The notes under the pieces were generated by a model. That model did not search any database. It had not been told where the DNA came from and saw only the letters and a program-made list of their open reading frames with translations. The translations under genes were made by a program, and so were the position numbers. Below, one piece after another: positions 1 to 7,869 of a stretch of 10,065 nt of DNA (position 1 is the first letter of the stretch; the number at the start of each line of letters is the position of its first letter). This stretch comes from GCA-2717185 sp047517345 (GTDB lineage: Bacteria; Pseudomonadota; Alphaproteobacteria; UBA8366; GCA-2717185), in assembly GCA_047517345.1 (NCBI GenBank), contig JAKZTB010000364.1, positions 1-10,065 of the forward strand, given 5' to 3'.

Positions 1-14
1 GCATATTGTTTTGG

Positions 15-100
15 TTCGTTCGGTCTTTGCTTCATTGAGGTTTGACTTTATATTGCAGCCACCGGCGGCGCGCTGTTGAGCCCGTATAGATTCGTTCGGT
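15..100 (+). repeat. 10-bp direct repeat upstream of nuoA
   Basis: The decamer TTCGTTCGGT occurs exactly at 15-24 and again at 91-100, on either side of the promoter candidate. Start-to-start spacing is 76 bp, a little over seven helical turns. Two exact copies in a 168-nt leader are mildly unlikely by chance and could be binding sites for a regulator. No known operator is recognised. Confidence 0.35.
27..54 (+). promoter_or_regulatory. Weak candidate promoter for the nuo operon
   Basis: A possible -35 element TTGCTT (27-32) is followed after 16 nt by a possible -10 TATATT (49-54), in the only AT-rich part of the leader. The -35 matches the sigma70 consensus only in its TTG, so this is a suggestion. 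TTGACT at 42-47 looks better as a -35 but has no -10 at the right distance; the nearest TATAGA (85-90) is 37 nt away. Confidence 0.22.
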
Positions 101-168
101 ACCAGGGCACTTTGTCCGGCAACAACGCTATGGGTGGAGCCCGCGAAGGCGGCTGAGGAGTTGAGTTG

Positions 169-534
169 ATGGACGGCTTACTGCGGGAATACCTCCCGGT
201 GCTGATCTTCCTAGTAATCGCCATCGGAATATCCGTTGGAATGCTCGTCGCGAGCGGCATCCTCGCCACGCAGAAACCGGATTCCGAAAAGCTATCCGCC
301 TATGAGTGCGGATTCGAAGCCTTCGACGATGCACGCAGCCGTTTCGACGTACGGTTTTATTTGGTCGCCATTCTTTTTATTATTTTCGATCTCGAAGTTG
401 CGTTCCTATTCCCGTGGGCCATATCGCTCGGCAATATCGGTCTGTTCGGGTTCTGGTCGATGGTAATATTCCTCGGGATTCTGACAATCGGATTCATCTA
501 CGAATGGCGGAAAGGAGCTCTCGAATGGGAATAG
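169..534 (+). CDS. nuoA: NADH-quinone oxidoreductase subunit A (ND3 homologue)
   Basis: NuoA is a small membrane subunit of complex I next to the quinone cavity and NuoH. The 121-residue product has three predicted transmembrane helices (about 9-32, 62-84 and 90-112), the usual NuoA/ND3 topology and length. The long loop after helix 1 carries the signature YECGFE (45-50), whose cysteine corresponds to the conformationally sensitive ND3 loop cysteine, followed by FDVRFY and the acidic helix motif FDLE (73-76). I chose ATG at 169, with GAGGAG 8 nt upstream; an in-frame TTG at 166 directly before it is a less likely start and would add one residue. The 3' end overlaps nuoB by 10 nt, so the two are probably translationally coupled. 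Confidence 0.97.
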   Translation: MDGLLREYLPVLIFLVIAIGISVGMLVASGILATQKPDSEKLSAYECGFEAFDDARSRFDVRFYLVAILFIIFDLEVAFLFPWAISLGNIGLFGFWSMVIFLGILTIGFIYEWRKGALEWE

Positions 535-1055
535 AAACTCCCGCGCTCCAGGACGGCGATCACGACGGTGCGATGCGCCTCGTCAACGACACCTTGGCGG
601 ACAAGGGCTTCATTATCGCCAACGCTGACAAGCTGGTGAACTGGGCCCGCACGGGCTCGCTCTGGCCGATGACCTTCGGCCTGGCTTGCTGCGCCGTCGA
701 AATGATCCACGCCTATATGCCGCGGTACGATCTGGATCGTTTCGGCATCGTTCCGCGCGGTAGCCCTCGCCAGTCCGACGTGATGATCGTTGCCGGCACG
801 TTGACGAACAAAATGGCGCCCGCGTTGCGCAAGGTTTACGACCAGATGGCAGAGCCCCGTTGGGTCATCTCCATGGGCTCCTGCGCCAATGGCGGCGGCT
901 ACTACCACTATTCTTATTCGGTCGTGCGCGGCTGCGATCGGATCGTTCCGGTCGACATCTATGTGCCGGGCTGCCCGCCGACTGCCGAGGCGCTGTTATA
1001 CGGGTTTCTGCAGTTGCAGAAAAAGATCAAACGCACCGGTACGATCGCGCGATAG
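525..1055 (+). CDS. nuoB: NADH-quinone oxidoreductase subunit B (PSST, cluster N2)
   Basis: NuoB carries the terminal [4Fe-4S] cluster N2, which reduces ubiquinone at the junction of the peripheral and membrane arms. The product is 176 residues. All four N2 ligands are visible: the adjacent pair C55-C56 (GLACCAVEM), C120 (MGSCANGGG) and C150 (VPGCPP). RGSPRQSDVMIVAGTLT (about 78-94) is another family hallmark. The reading frame is open further upstream, but ATG 525 is the convincing start: AAAGGAG at 511-517 lies 7 nt before it, and upstream residues do not look like NuoB. The start lies inside the end of nuoA. A 14-nt gap separates it from nuoC. Confidence 0.98.
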   Translation: MGIETPALQDGDHDGAMRLVNDTLADKGFIIANADKLVNWARTGSLWPMTFGLACCAVEMIHAYMPRYDLDRFGIVPRGSPRQSDVMIVAGTLTNKMAPALRKVYDQMAEPRWVISMGSCANGGGYYHYSYSVVRGCDRIVPVDIYVPGCPPTAEALLYGFLQLQKKIKRTGTIAR

Positions 1056-1069
1056 GAACGGGACGCACG

Positions 1070-1693
1070 ATGGACGACGCTAGCCTAGACGCGCTCGAAG
1101 AATTGGGAGCGCATATCGTTGCGAAACTGGGCGCCGCTGTCGTCGAACATCGCATCGGAAACGGCGAATTGAACGTCGAGACGACGGGGGACGACGTCGT
1201 CCGGGTCATGAAGATTTTGCGTGACGATTCGAGCTGCCTGTTCAAGAGCCTGATGGATGTTTGCGGCGTCGATTTTCCGGAACAGGAAAATCGTTTCGAG
1301 GTGAACTACAATCTGCTCAGCTACAAGCACAATCAGCGCGTCCGGATCAAAGTGCGGACCGACGAGGAAACGCCCGTACCGTCCGTATCGAGCGTATTTC
1401 CGACGGCCTCCTGGTTCGAGCGTGAATGCTGGGACATGTATGGCATCTTTTTCTCCGACCATCCCGATTTGCGGCGGCTGCTGACCGATTACGGATTCGA
1501 GGGGCATCCGTTGCGTAAGGATTTCCCGCTTACCGGTTATGTCGAGGTCCGCTACGACGACGAACAGAAGCGCGTCGTCTACGAACCGGTGAATTTGACC
1601 CAGGCCTTCCGGTCCTTCGATTTCCTCAGCCCGTGGGAGGGCATGACGCGCGAATTGCCGGGCGACGAGAAGGCGGAGGCAAACGAGGGCTGA
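1070..1693 (+). CDS. nuoC: NADH-quinone oxidoreductase subunit C (30 kDa)
   Basis: NuoC is a cofactor-free peripheral-arm subunit that packs against NuoD and NuoB. The product has 207 residues, a normal length for an unfused NuoC; in some bacteria such as E. coli nuoC and nuoD are fused, here they are separate. The conserved block ERECWDMYG (117-125) followed by HPDLRRLLTDYGFEGHPLRKDFPL (131-154) is diagnostic. The C-terminus is acidic and charged (GDEKAEANEG). The frame is open from 860, but that part is antiparallel in meaning to nuoB; ATG 1070 follows the nuoB stop by 14 nt with only a weak purine-rich site (AGGAACGGGA) upstream. The TGA stop shares one base with the nuoD ATG. Confidence 0.97.
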   Translation: MDDASLDALEELGAHIVAKLGAAVVEHRIGNGELNVETTGDDVVRVMKILRDDSSCLFKSLMDVCGVDFPEQENRFEVNYNLLSYKHNQRVRIKVRTDEETPVPSVSSVFPTASWFERECWDMYGIFFSDHPDLRRLLTDYGFEGHPLRKDFPLTGYVEVRYDDEQKRVVYEPVNLTQAFRSFDFLSPWEGMTRELPGDEKAEANEG

Positions 1694-2874
1694 TGGCGGC
1701 AGAAGCGGAAATCAAGAATCTGACGCTGAACTTCGGTCCGCAGCACCCGGCGGCGCACGGCGTCCTGCGCATGGTTATGGAGATGGACGGTGAGATCGTC
1801 GAACGGATCGACCCGCATATCGGCCTGCTTCACCGCGGCACGGAAAAGCTGATCGAGTACAAGACCGATCTTCAGGCGATGCCGTATTTCGATCGCCTCG
1901 ATTATGTCGCGCCCATGTGCCAGGAGCACGCTTTCGTTCTCGCCGCCGAAAAGCTGCTCGGGCTCGCGCCGCCGCCACGCGGCCAGTATGTGCGCGTCCT
2001 GTTCGCGGAAATTTCTCGGATCCTCAATCATCTCCTGAACGCGCCCGCGCTGGCGTTGGATGTCGGCGCAATGACGCCGATGCTCTGGGCGTTCGAGGAA
2101 CGCGAGAAGCTGATGGAATTCTACGAGGCCGTCTCCGGGGCTCGGCTGCACGCGGCGTATTTTCGCGTCGGCGGCGTGCATCAGGACATGCCGGCCGGCA
2201 TGGCCGACGATATTATCGCCTGGGCCGACGATTTTCCGAAATTCCTCGACGACATGGAAACGCTGCTCAACGAAAACCGTATCTTCAAGCAGCGGACTGT
2301 CGATATCGGCGTCGTCTCGGCGGACGAGGCGATGGCTTGGGGCTTCTCCGGGCCGATGCTGCGCGCGTCCGGTGTGGCGTGGGATTTGCGCAAGGCGCAG
2401 CCCTACGACGTCTACGATCAGATGGATTTCGACATCCCGATCGGCAAGAACGGCGACTGCTACGACCGATACCTGATCCGCGTCGAAGAGATGCGGCAGA
2501 GCGTGCGGATCGTCAGGCAGTGTATCGACCAAATGCCGGACGGCCCGGTCATGACGGAAGACGGAAAAGTCGCACCGCCGTCGCGCGGCGAGATGAAGCG
2601 GTCGATGGAGGCGTTGATCCATCATTTCAAGCTCTACACCGAAGGCTTTCACGTCCCGCCTGGAGAGACCTACACGGCGGTCGAAGCGCCCAAGGGCGAG
2701 TTCGCCGTCTATCTCGTTTCGGACGGAAGCAACAGACCGTATCGCTGCAAGATCCGCGCGCCGGGTTTTGCCCATTTGCAGGCGATGGATTACCTGTGCA
2801 AGGGCCATATGCTGGCGGATTCTGTTGCCATTCTGGGCGCCATGGACGTCGTGTTCGGGGAGATCGACCGATGA
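1693..2874 (+). CDS. nuoD: NADH-quinone oxidoreductase subunit D (49 kDa)
   Basis: NuoD is the 49-kDa subunit, related to the large subunit of NiFe hydrogenases, and forms most of the ubiquinone head-group pocket with NuoB. The product is 393 residues. The N-terminal signature NFGPQHPAAHG is at 13-23, with HIGLLHRGTEKL at 42-53. H22 and Y71 (RLDYVAPM) have the same 49-residue separation as the quinone-contacting His38 and Tyr87 of Thermus Nqo4, so the pocket looks intact. The C-terminus has the typical ...DVVFGEIDR ending. The start is set by the TGATG overlap with nuoC and by the family N-terminus. The stop overlaps the nuoE start as ATGA. Confidence 0.98.
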   Translation: MAAEAEIKNLTLNFGPQHPAAHGVLRMVMEMDGEIVERIDPHIGLLHRGTEKLIEYKTDLQAMPYFDRLDYVAPMCQEHAFVLAAEKLLGLAPPPRGQYVRVLFAEISRILNHLLNAPALALDVGAMTPMLWAFEEREKLMEFYEAVSGARLHAAYFRVGGVHQDMPAGMADDIIAWADDFPKFLDDMETLLNENRIFKQRTVDIGVVSADEAMAWGFSGPMLRASGVAWDLRKAQPYDVYDQMDFDIPIGKNGDCYDRYLIRVEEMRQSVRIVRQCIDQMPDGPVMTEDGKVAPPSRGEMKRSMEALIHHFKLYTEGFHVPPGETYTAVEAPKGEFAVYLVSDGSNRPYRCKIRAPGFAHLQAMDYLCKGHMLADSVAILGAMDVVFGEIDR

Positions 2875-3461
2875 GCGACCGTTTCGAGTTCACACCTGAA
2901 AATCTTGCGATCGCGCGGAAATACATCGCCAAGTATCCGGAAGGCCGGCAGGCGAGCGCCGTACTGCCGCTGCTCGACCTCGCGCAACGCCAGAATGACG
3001 GCTATACCTCTGACGCGGTAATCGATGGCGTGGCGGCGTTGCTCGACATGCCGCGTATCCGTGTCGTCGAGGTCGCCAGCTTCTATACGATGATCAACAC
3101 CGAGCCGGTCGGCAAATATCTGCTGCAGTTCTGTACCACGACGCCGTGCTGGCTGCGCGATTCCGATGCGGTTGTCGACGCCGCCCGAAATCATCTTGGC
3201 ATCGACTATGGTCAGACGACGGAAGACGGGGTGTTTACGATGCGCGAGGTCGAATGTCTCGGCGCCTGCGTCAACGCGCCGATCGTGCAGATCAACGACG
3301 ATATGTACGAGGACCTGACCGGTCCGCAGATGGTGGCCGTGCTGGATGCCTTGAAGGCCGGCGAGACGCCGCCGTACGGTCCGCAGATCGACCGGCAGAC
3401 CTCTGCGCCGGTCGGTGGACCGCAAGTGCTCAACGATCTCGACTTCGCGAAGGCCGACTGA
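2871..3461 (+). CDS. nuoE: NADH-quinone oxidoreductase subunit E (24 kDa, cluster N1a)
   Basis: NuoE is a thioredoxin-fold [2Fe-2S] protein bound to NuoF in the NADH dehydrogenase module; its cluster N1a sits off the main electron path near FMN. The product has 196 residues. The four ligands are C88 and C93 (CTTTPC) and C129 and C133 (ECLGAC), in the standard spacing. The N-terminal helical domain includes KYPEGRQASAVLPLLDLAQ (21-39). Its tail (GPQIDRQTSAPVGGPQVLND) resembles the extended C-terminus common in alphaproteobacterial NuoE. ATG 2871 is chosen because GGGGAG (2857-2862) lies 8 nt upstream and the start overlaps the nuoD stop. The frame is open far upstream inside nuoD, which is not real coding sequence. 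It overlaps nuoF by 1 nt (TGATG). Confidence 0.97.
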   Translation: MSDRFEFTPENLAIARKYIAKYPEGRQASAVLPLLDLAQRQNDGYTSDAVIDGVAALLDMPRIRVVEVASFYTMINTEPVGKYLLQFCTTTPCWLRDSDAVVDAARNHLGIDYGQTTEDGVFTMREVECLGACVNAPIVQINDDMYEDLTGPQMVAVLDALKAGETPPYGPQIDRQTSAPVGGPQVLNDLDFAKAD

Positions 3462-4753
3462 TGCTGCAAGACAAGGACCGCATCTTCACCAACCTTTACG
3501 GGCTGCACGATCCGGGCCTCGCCGGCGCCCGTGCGCGCGGCGACTGGGGCAACACCAAAGCGCTCATCGAGAAGGGCCGTGAGTGGATCGTCGAGGAGAT
3601 GAAATCCTCCGGCCTGCGCGGCCGCGGCGGCGCCGGTTTCCCGACCGGTCTTAAATGGTCCTTCATGCCCAAGGAGATCGTCGAGGGCCGGCCGCATTAC
3701 CTCGTCGTCAATGGCGACGAGAGCGAACCCGGCACCTGCAAGGACAGGGACATCCTGCGGCACGATCCGCACAAACTAGTTGAAGGCTGTTTCGTCGCCG
3801 GATTCGCGATGGGCGCGCACGCGGCTTACATCTATGTTCGCGGCGAGTTCTACAACGAAACCGTGGCGTTGGACCGTGCCGTCGACGAGGCTTACGAAGC
3901 CGGGCTGCTGGGCCCCGACGCCTGCGGTACCGGATGGGCGTTCGACGTCTATGTGCATCGCGGGGCCGGTGCCTATATCTGCGGCGAGGAAACCGCCCTG
4001 CTGGAAAGCCTCGAAGGCAAGAAGGGGCAACCGCGTTTGAAGCCGCCGTTCCCGGCCATGTCGGGCCTGTACGGCTGTCCCAGCACGGTCAACAATGTCG
4101 AGACCATCGCCGTCGCGCCGACCATCCTGCGCCGCGGTGCGGATTGGTTCAGCGGTTTCGGCCGCGAGAACAATGTCGGCACCAAGGTGTTCTGCATCTC
4201 CGGCCATGTCGAAAAGCCCTGCAACGTCGAAGAAGCGATGTCGATTCCGTTGAAGGAGCTGCTCGAGAAGTATGCGGGCGGCGTGCGTGGCGGCTGGGAC
4301 AATCTGTTGGCAGTTATCCCGGGCGGCAGTTCCACACCGATGCTGCCGAAGTCGGTTTGCGACGATGTGCTGATGGATTTCGATGCGCTGAAGGAGCACA
4401 AATCCGGCCTCGGCACCGCCGGCATCATCGTCATGGACAAGTCGACCGACATCATCAAGGCGATCGCGCGGCTCGCCTATTTCTACAAGCATGAGAGCTG
4501 CGGCCAATGCACGCCGTGCCGCGAAGGCACCGGCTGGATGTGGCGCGTGCTGGAGCGCATGGCGAAGGGCGAGGCGGAAATCGCCGAGATCGATTTGTTG
4601 CTCGAAGTATCGCACCAGATCGAAGGCCATACGATTTGCGCGCTCGGCGATGGCGCAGCGTGGCCGGTTCAAGGCCTGATCCGGCATTTTCGCGATGAAA
4701 TCGAAAGCCGTATCGTCCGGCGAAAGAGCGTCGCCGTGGCGGCGGCGGCGTAG
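3461..4753 (+). CDS. nuoF: NADH-quinone oxidoreductase subunit F (51 kDa, NADH/FMN-binding, cluster N3)
   Basis: NuoF binds NADH and FMN and starts electron transfer through [4Fe-4S] cluster N3. The product is 430 residues, typical for the family. The nucleotide/flavin glycine-rich motif GRGGAGFPTG is at 54-63, followed by NGDESEPGTCKDRD; a second glycine-rich stretch GAGAYICGEE is at 168-177. N3 ligands are C347, C350 and C353 (SCGQCTPCREGT) and C393 (TICALGDGAAWP). It ends in an alanine-rich tail. ATG 3461 shares its A with the nuoE stop; the open frame upstream of it overlaps nuoE and is rejected. No strong Shine-Dalgarno is seen, consistent with coupled translation from nuoE. Confidence 0.98.
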   Translation: MLQDKDRIFTNLYGLHDPGLAGARARGDWGNTKALIEKGREWIVEEMKSSGLRGRGGAGFPTGLKWSFMPKEIVEGRPHYLVVNGDESEPGTCKDRDILRHDPHKLVEGCFVAGFAMGAHAAYIYVRGEFYNETVALDRAVDEAYEAGLLGPDACGTGWAFDVYVHRGAGAYICGEETALLESLEGKKGQPRLKPPFPAMSGLYGCPSTVNNVETIAVAPTILRRGADWFSGFGRENNVGTKVFCISGHVEKPCNVEEAMSIPLKELLEKYAGGVRGGWDNLLAVIPGGSSTPMLPKSVCDDVLMDFDALKEHKSGLGTAGIIVMDKSTDIIKAIARLAYFYKHESCGQCTPCREGTGWMWRVLERMAKGEAEIAEIDLLLEVSHQIEGHTICALGDGAAWPVQGLIRHFRDEIESRIVRRKSVAVAAAA

Positions 4754-4762
4754 GAGCGGGGC

Positions 4763-6829
4763 ATGCCGAATGTGAAGGTCGACGGCGTGGAGTTGGAAGT
4801 ACCGGACGGTATTTCCGTCCTGCAGGCCTGCGAATTGGCCGGCGCCGAGATACCGCGCTTCTGTTATCACGAACGGCTGTCGAGCGCCGGCAATTGCCGC
4901 ATGTGCCTGGTCGAAGTCAAACCCGGACCGCCCAAACCGGCCGCGTCCTGCGCCTTGCCCGTGGGCGAGGGGATGGAGATTTTCACGGACTCCGAGTTGG
5001 TGCGCAAGGCGCGGCACGGCGTCATGGAATTCCTGCTCATCAACCATCCGCTGGATTGCCCGATCTGCGATCAGGGCGGCGAGTGCGACCTGCAAGACCA
5101 GGCGATGGCGTTCGGCCATGACGGCAGCCGCTACGCGGAAAACAAGCGCGCCGTCGACGACAAATATATGGGACCGCTGATCAATACGATCATGACTCGC
5201 TGCATCCACTGTACGCGCTGCGTCCGTTTTTCGACGGAAATCGGCGGCGTGACGGATATGGGCATGGTCAATCGCGGCGAGAATGCCGAGATCACGACCT
5301 TGGGCAAGGCGGTGTCCTCGGAACTGTCGGGCAACGTGATCGATCTGTGCCCAGTCGGCGCGTTGACGTCGAAACCCTATTCCTTCGTGGCGCGCCCGTG
5401 GGAGCTGCGCAAAACGGAAACCATCGACGCCATGGATGCGGTCGGCAGCAATATCCGGGTCGATGCGCGCGGCAACGAAGTGTTGCGCGTCTTGCCGCGC
5501 CTCAACGAGGACGTGAACGAGGAGTGGATTTCCGACAAAACCCGCTTCGCGTGCGATGGACTGCGCCGGCAACGGCTCGACCGGCCCTACGTCCGCAACG
5601 CGGAAGGCAAGCTGGAGGCGGCCGATTGGGATGCGGCGTTCGAGGCGATTGCGGCGCGCGTAAAGGGACTGGACGGTAGAAAGATAGCTGCCCTGGCGGG
5701 CGATCTTTGCGATGCGGAGTCGATGTTCGCGCTGAAGGCGCTGATGACGTCGCTCGGTTCGCCGAACCTGGACTGCCGGCAGGACGGTGCGGCGCTCGAT
5801 CCCGCGGTGCGCGCGTCGTACCTGTTCAACAGCGGTATCCCCGGGATCGAAGAGGCTGGCGCTTGCCTGATCGTCGGTTCCAACCCACGCTGGGAAGCGC
5901 CGCTGGTGAATGCGCGGCTGCGCAAACGCTGGCTGCAAGACAATTTCAAGATCGGCGTGGTCGGTCCCACGCACGACCTGACCTACGATACCGAGTATCT
6001 CGGCGCGGGACCGGAAACGCTGCAGCAGATCGCCGACGGCAGCCATGCGTTCGCAACCGTGCTGAAGGATGCCGAGCGTCCGATGCTCATTCTTGGGATG
6101 GGGGCGTTGGCCCGTTCGGATGGTGCGGCAGTCCTGGCGGCGGCGCGCCGGATCGCGGAATCCACCGGCATGGTGGCGGATGGCTGGAACGGCTTCAATG
6201 TCCTGCACACGGCCGCGGCGCGCGTCGGCGGTCTCGATATCGGTTTTGTGCCGGGCGAAGGCGGTCTCGACACGCAAGGTATTCTGGAAGCTGCGGAATC
6301 CGGTGCTGTCGAAGCCGTTTATCTGTTGGGCGCCGACGAAATCGATACCAAGAAGCTGGACAAGGCCTTCGTGATTTACCAAGGCCATCATGGCGACGAG
6401 GGTGCACATGCGGCGGACGTGATTTTGCCCGGCGCGGCCTATACCGAAAAGTCCGGCACTTACGTGAACACCGAAGGGCGGGTACAGCGGGGGCAAGTCG
6501 CAGCCTTCCCGCCGGGCGATGCGCGCGAGGACTGGACCATCGTCCGCGCACTTTCCACCGTCGTTGGCCATACCTTGCCGTTCGACAGCCTGTCGGCGCT
6601 GCGCAAAGAAATGCAGAGCGCTTGCCCGCACTTCACGCGGCTCGACGATCCGGAAGCGGCGGCATGGGGTGAATTCGGCAGCGCCGGCCCGATGGAACCG
6701 GCACCGTTCCAATCGACCATCGCGAATTTCTACATGACGGACCCCATCAGCCGCGCTTCGGAGACGATGGCCAAGTGCACGCAGGAATTCGTCAACGACC
6801 GGGACGGAGCGACCGGCACCGATGGCTGA
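4763..6829 (+). CDS. nuoG: NADH-quinone oxidoreductase subunit G (75 kDa, clusters N1b, N4, N5)
   Basis: NuoG is the largest peripheral subunit and carries electrons from NuoF to NuoI. The product has 688 residues. Visible ligands are: N1b [2Fe-2S] C34, C45, C48, C63; N5 [4Fe-4S] H95, C99, C102, C108 (the unusual His ligand is present); N4 C147, C150, C153, C196. The four extra cysteines that hold cluster N7 in E. coli and Thermus are absent, and the protein is well short of the about 900-residue E. coli form; both match the alphaproteobacterial and mitochondrial type. Residues from about 215 onward form the molybdopterin-oxidoreductase-like domain, here without cofactor. AGGAG (4752-4756) lies 6 nt before the ATG, 9 nt after nuoF. 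The end overlaps nuoH by 8 nt. Confidence 0.97.
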   Translation: MPNVKVDGVELEVPDGISVLQACELAGAEIPRFCYHERLSSAGNCRMCLVEVKPGPPKPAASCALPVGEGMEIFTDSELVRKARHGVMEFLLINHPLDCPICDQGGECDLQDQAMAFGHDGSRYAENKRAVDDKYMGPLINTIMTRCIHCTRCVRFSTEIGGVTDMGMVNRGENAEITTLGKAVSSELSGNVIDLCPVGALTSKPYSFVARPWELRKTETIDAMDAVGSNIRVDARGNEVLRVLPRLNEDVNEEWISDKTRFACDGLRRQRLDRPYVRNAEGKLEAADWDAAFEAIAARVKGLDGRKIAALAGDLCDAESMFALKALMTSLGSPNLDCRQDGAALDPAVRASYLFNSGIPGIEEAGACLIVGSNPRWEAPLVNARLRKRWLQDNFKIGVVGPTHDLTYDTEYLGAGPETLQQIADGSHAFATVLKDAERPMLILGMGALARSDGAAVLAAARRIAESTGMVADGWNGFNVLHTAAARVGGLDIGFVPGEGGLDTQGILEAAESGAVEAVYLLGADEIDTKKLDKAFVIYQGHHGDEGAHAADVILPGAAYTEKSGTYVNTEGRVQRGQVAAFPPGDAREDWTIVRALSTVVGHTLPFDSLSALRKEMQSACPHFTRLDDPEAAAWGEFGSAGPMEPAPFQSTIANFYMTDPISRASETMAKCTQEFVNDRDGATGTDG

Positions 6830-7847
6830 GTTTTGGGACATTTACGCCTGGCCGACGATCGTCATCGTCTTCTACATCATTCTGATCGTGGCACCCTTGC
6901 TGGGCGCCGTCGCCTATCTGACACTGGCGGAGCGCAAGGTCATTGGCTGGATGCAGCTGCGCAAGGGCCCCAATGTGGTCGGGCCGTTCGGCTTGCTGCA
7001 GCCGATTGCGGACGGCATGAAGCTGTTTTTCAAGGAAACCATCATCCCGGCGAGCTCGAACCGCGGCATGTTCTTTGCCGCGCCGATGGTGACCTTTGTT
7101 CTCAGTCTCATCGCATGGGCTGTGATTCCATTTGATGCAGGACTTGTACTTTCCAACTTAAACGTCGGAATTCTTTACATTTTCGCCATCTCGTCGCTGG
7201 GCGTCTACGGCATAATCATGGCCGGCTGGTCGTCGAATTCGAAATACGCGTTCCTCGGCGCGCTGCGCTCGGCAGCCCAGATGGTGTCCTACGAAGTGTC
7301 GATGGGCTTCGTCATCATCACCGTGCTGTTGTTCGTCGGTTCGCTGAACCTGTCCGCCATCGTCGAGGCGCAGGCCGGTGGCTTCTGGAACTGGCATTTC
7401 TTCGGCATCCTGTTTCCGATGGCGATCATCTTCTTCGTCTCGACCCTGGCGGAGACCAACCGCGCGCCCTTCGATCTGCCGGAAGCGGAAGCGGAACTGG
7501 TGTCGGGTTACAACGTCGAATACTCGGCGATGACCTTCGCCATGTTCTTTCTCGGCGAATACGCGAACATGATCCTGATGTGCGCGATGACGTCGATCCT
7601 GTTCCTCGGCGGTTGGATGGCGCCGTTCGACGTCGCGCCGTTTACCTGGGTACCGGGTCCGATCTGGTTCGCCGGCAAGATCGCCTTCTGCCTGTTCATC
7701 TTCTTGTGGGTGCGGGCGACGTTTCCGCGCTATCGCTATGACCAGTTGATGCGCTTGGGATGGAAAGTGTTTCTGCCGTTTTCACTGCTGTGGGTGGTCG
7801 TCGCCGCCGGCTGGCTGTTCTTGCTCGACAAGGTGCCGGGTACATGA
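6822..7847 (+). CDS. nuoH: NADH-quinone oxidoreductase subunit H (ND1 homologue)
   Basis: NuoH is the membrane subunit that closes the quinone chamber and connects it to the proton channels. The product is 341 residues and highly hydrophobic, with about eight predicted transmembrane helices. Signatures include LAERK (35-39), RKGPNVVGPFGLLQPIADG (47-65) and the acidic cytoplasmic loop AETNRAPFDLPEAEAELVSG (210-229), whose charged residues line the quinone channel. The start overlaps the end of nuoG; only a distant purine-rich stretch (CGGAG, 6805-6809) precedes it, so coupling to nuoG is likely. A patch of about 60 nt (7119-7178, residues 100-119) is AT-rich and rich in codons such as TTA, CTT, GTA and GGA that are uncommon elsewhere in the operon, although the protein there is normal. 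Confidence 0.97.
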   Translation: MAEFWDIYAWPTIVIVFYIILIVAPLLGAVAYLTLAERKVIGWMQLRKGPNVVGPFGLLQPIADGMKLFFKETIIPASSNRGMFFAAPMVTFVLSLIAWAVIPFDAGLVLSNLNVGILYIFAISSLGVYGIIMAGWSSNSKYAFLGALRSAAQMVSYEVSMGFVIITVLLFVGSLNLSAIVEAQAGGFWNWHFFGILFPMAIIFFVSTLAETNRAPFDLPEAEAELVSGYNVEYSAMTFAMFFLGEYANMILMCAMTSILFLGGWMAPFDVAPFTWVPGPIWFAGKIAFCLFIFLWVRATFPRYRYDQLMRLGWKVFLPFSLLWVVVAAGWLFLLDKVPGT

Positions 7848-7869
7848 GTGAATTGATGAGGAATGTGAC

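Larger units (their letters stand above)
1..168 (+). other. Non-coding leader upstream of nuoA
   Basis: This stretch precedes the first gene of the operon and I see no credible coding sequence in it. The first ~60 nt are AT-richer than the rest of the window, as expected for a promoter region. It contains a 10-bp direct repeat, a weak promoter candidate, and a small CCGC-GAAG-GCGG hairpin at 141-152 immediately before the nuoA Shine-Dalgarno (GAGGAG, 155-160). No end of an upstream gene and no clear terminator is visible, so what lies upstream of the operon cannot be stated. Confidence 0.6.

Noticed and set aside
42..90. TTGACT (42-47) with TATAGA (85-90) as a sigma70 promoter
   Set aside because: The spacing of 37 nt is far outside the 15-19 nt range, so the two hexamers cannot act together.
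306..524. Upstream open extension of the nuoB frame inside nuoA (and similar extensions before nuoC, nuoD, nuoE and nuoF)
   Set aside because: The extensions overlap conserved coding sequence in another frame, have no homology to the family, and a better start overlapping or following the upstream stop exists in each case.
1579..2808. A 409-codon minus-strand open frame opposite nuoD
   Set aside because: Same reasoning: it mirrors the nuoD codon pattern and shows no independent start signal or family resemblance.
5363..5600. Loss of an Fe-S cluster in NuoG because the N7 cysteines are missing
   Set aside because: Cluster N7 is naturally absent from alphaproteobacterial and mitochondrial homologues; all ligands of N1b, N4 and N5 are present, so this is ordinary lineage variation.
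3776..6841. A 1021-codon open frame on the minus strand opposite nuoF and nuoG
   Set aside because: It lies antisense to two complete, highly conserved subunits. Its product is rich in Arg, His, Ala and Asp with no recognisable domain, as expected from the reverse frame of GC-rich coding sequence.
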